Below are positions 14,853 through 14,907 of a stretch of 14,907 nt of DNA, piece after piece. Within the stretch, counting starts at the first letter, position 1, and every line of letters begins with the position of its first letter. Source of the DNA: an uncultured Parabacteroides sp. (GTDB lineage Bacteria; Bacteroidota; Bacteroidia; Bacteroidales; Tannerellaceae); the NCBI GenBank assembly GCA_900541965.1, contig UQLN01000081.1, positions 1 to 14,907 of the forward strand, written 5' to 3'. Position numbers and translations under genes: made by a program. Under the pieces are notes generated by a model, which saw only the letters and a program-made list of their open reading frames with translations, had not been told where the DNA came from and made no database searches.

Positions 14853-14907
14853 TCACCTGTCACCTGTCACCTGTCACCTGTCACCTGTCACCTGTCACCT
14901 GTCACCT
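14853..14907. repeat. TCACCTG heptamer array running off the window
   Basis: Seven perfect copies of TCACCTG plus a partial TCACCT reach the last base, so the full length is unknown. The units are identical. The array is inverted relative to the AGTTGAC repeats 80 nt upstream, so the two could pair imperfectly around the terminator. Confidence 0.95.

Noticed and set aside
1..14907. tRNA, rRNA, insertion sequences or integrases
   Set aside because: No cloverleaf, rRNA-like sequence, transposase or recombinase motif was seen on either strand by reading.

Overview
The window looks like a gut Bacteroides or close relative. The evidence is: (i) Bacteroidota-type promoters (TTTG, about 19-21 bp, TAnnTTTG) upstream of genes that mostly lack a Shine-Dalgarno sequence; (ii) the run yceD-rpmF-fabH-era-der without plsX; (iii) secreted host-glycan hydrolases (GH123-like and GH95); (iv) a DUF6261-like protein, a family I know only from Bacteroides-type genomes; (v) short tandem repeats between genes. 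This is inferred from content, not from a database match.

Layout. 1-392: leader region with a perfect-armed inverted repeat, two promoter-like sites and a stem-loop. 393-4485: a co-directional housekeeping block, with yceD (23S rRNA accumulation/DUF177), rpmF (L32), a strong terminator, fabH, then era overlapping the fabH end, then der. The der frame breaks near 4245-4256, in the linker before the C-terminal KH-like domain, and that domain continues in another frame (4261-4485). 4493-5458: a conserved-looking protein of unknown function. 5459-6001: a promoter followed by a 42-bp tandem repeat array. 6002-6799: DUF6261-like protein with its own terminator. 6800-7183: an approximately 214-nt quasi-palindrome ending in a terminator. 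7184-8257: an AT-rich orphan gene. 8512-10287 (minus strand): secreted GH123-like enzyme. 10401-14733: an MsbA-type ABC exporter followed 16 nt later by a GH95 alpha-L-fucosidase lipoprotein. 14734-14907: two inverted families of heptamer repeats around a terminator.

Function. The first block joins ribosome assembly (YceD, L32, Era, Der) to initiation of fatty-acid synthesis (FabH). The last block carries enzymes that would remove beta-GalNAc and alpha-1,2-fucose from host glycans, but no susC/susD genes or regulator are visible, so it is not a complete polysaccharide utilisation locus here.

The most unusual part is 6857-8260. It is an AT-rich insert-like segment in which a long structured RNA sits directly before a gene of unknown function. 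The two halves of the structure are diverged inverted copies of each other. The 5' arm of the terminator can pair equally well with an upstream segment, so the element could act as a transcription attenuator, a free-standing RNA, or a foldback element. The split der gene is the other observation that most deserves checking.
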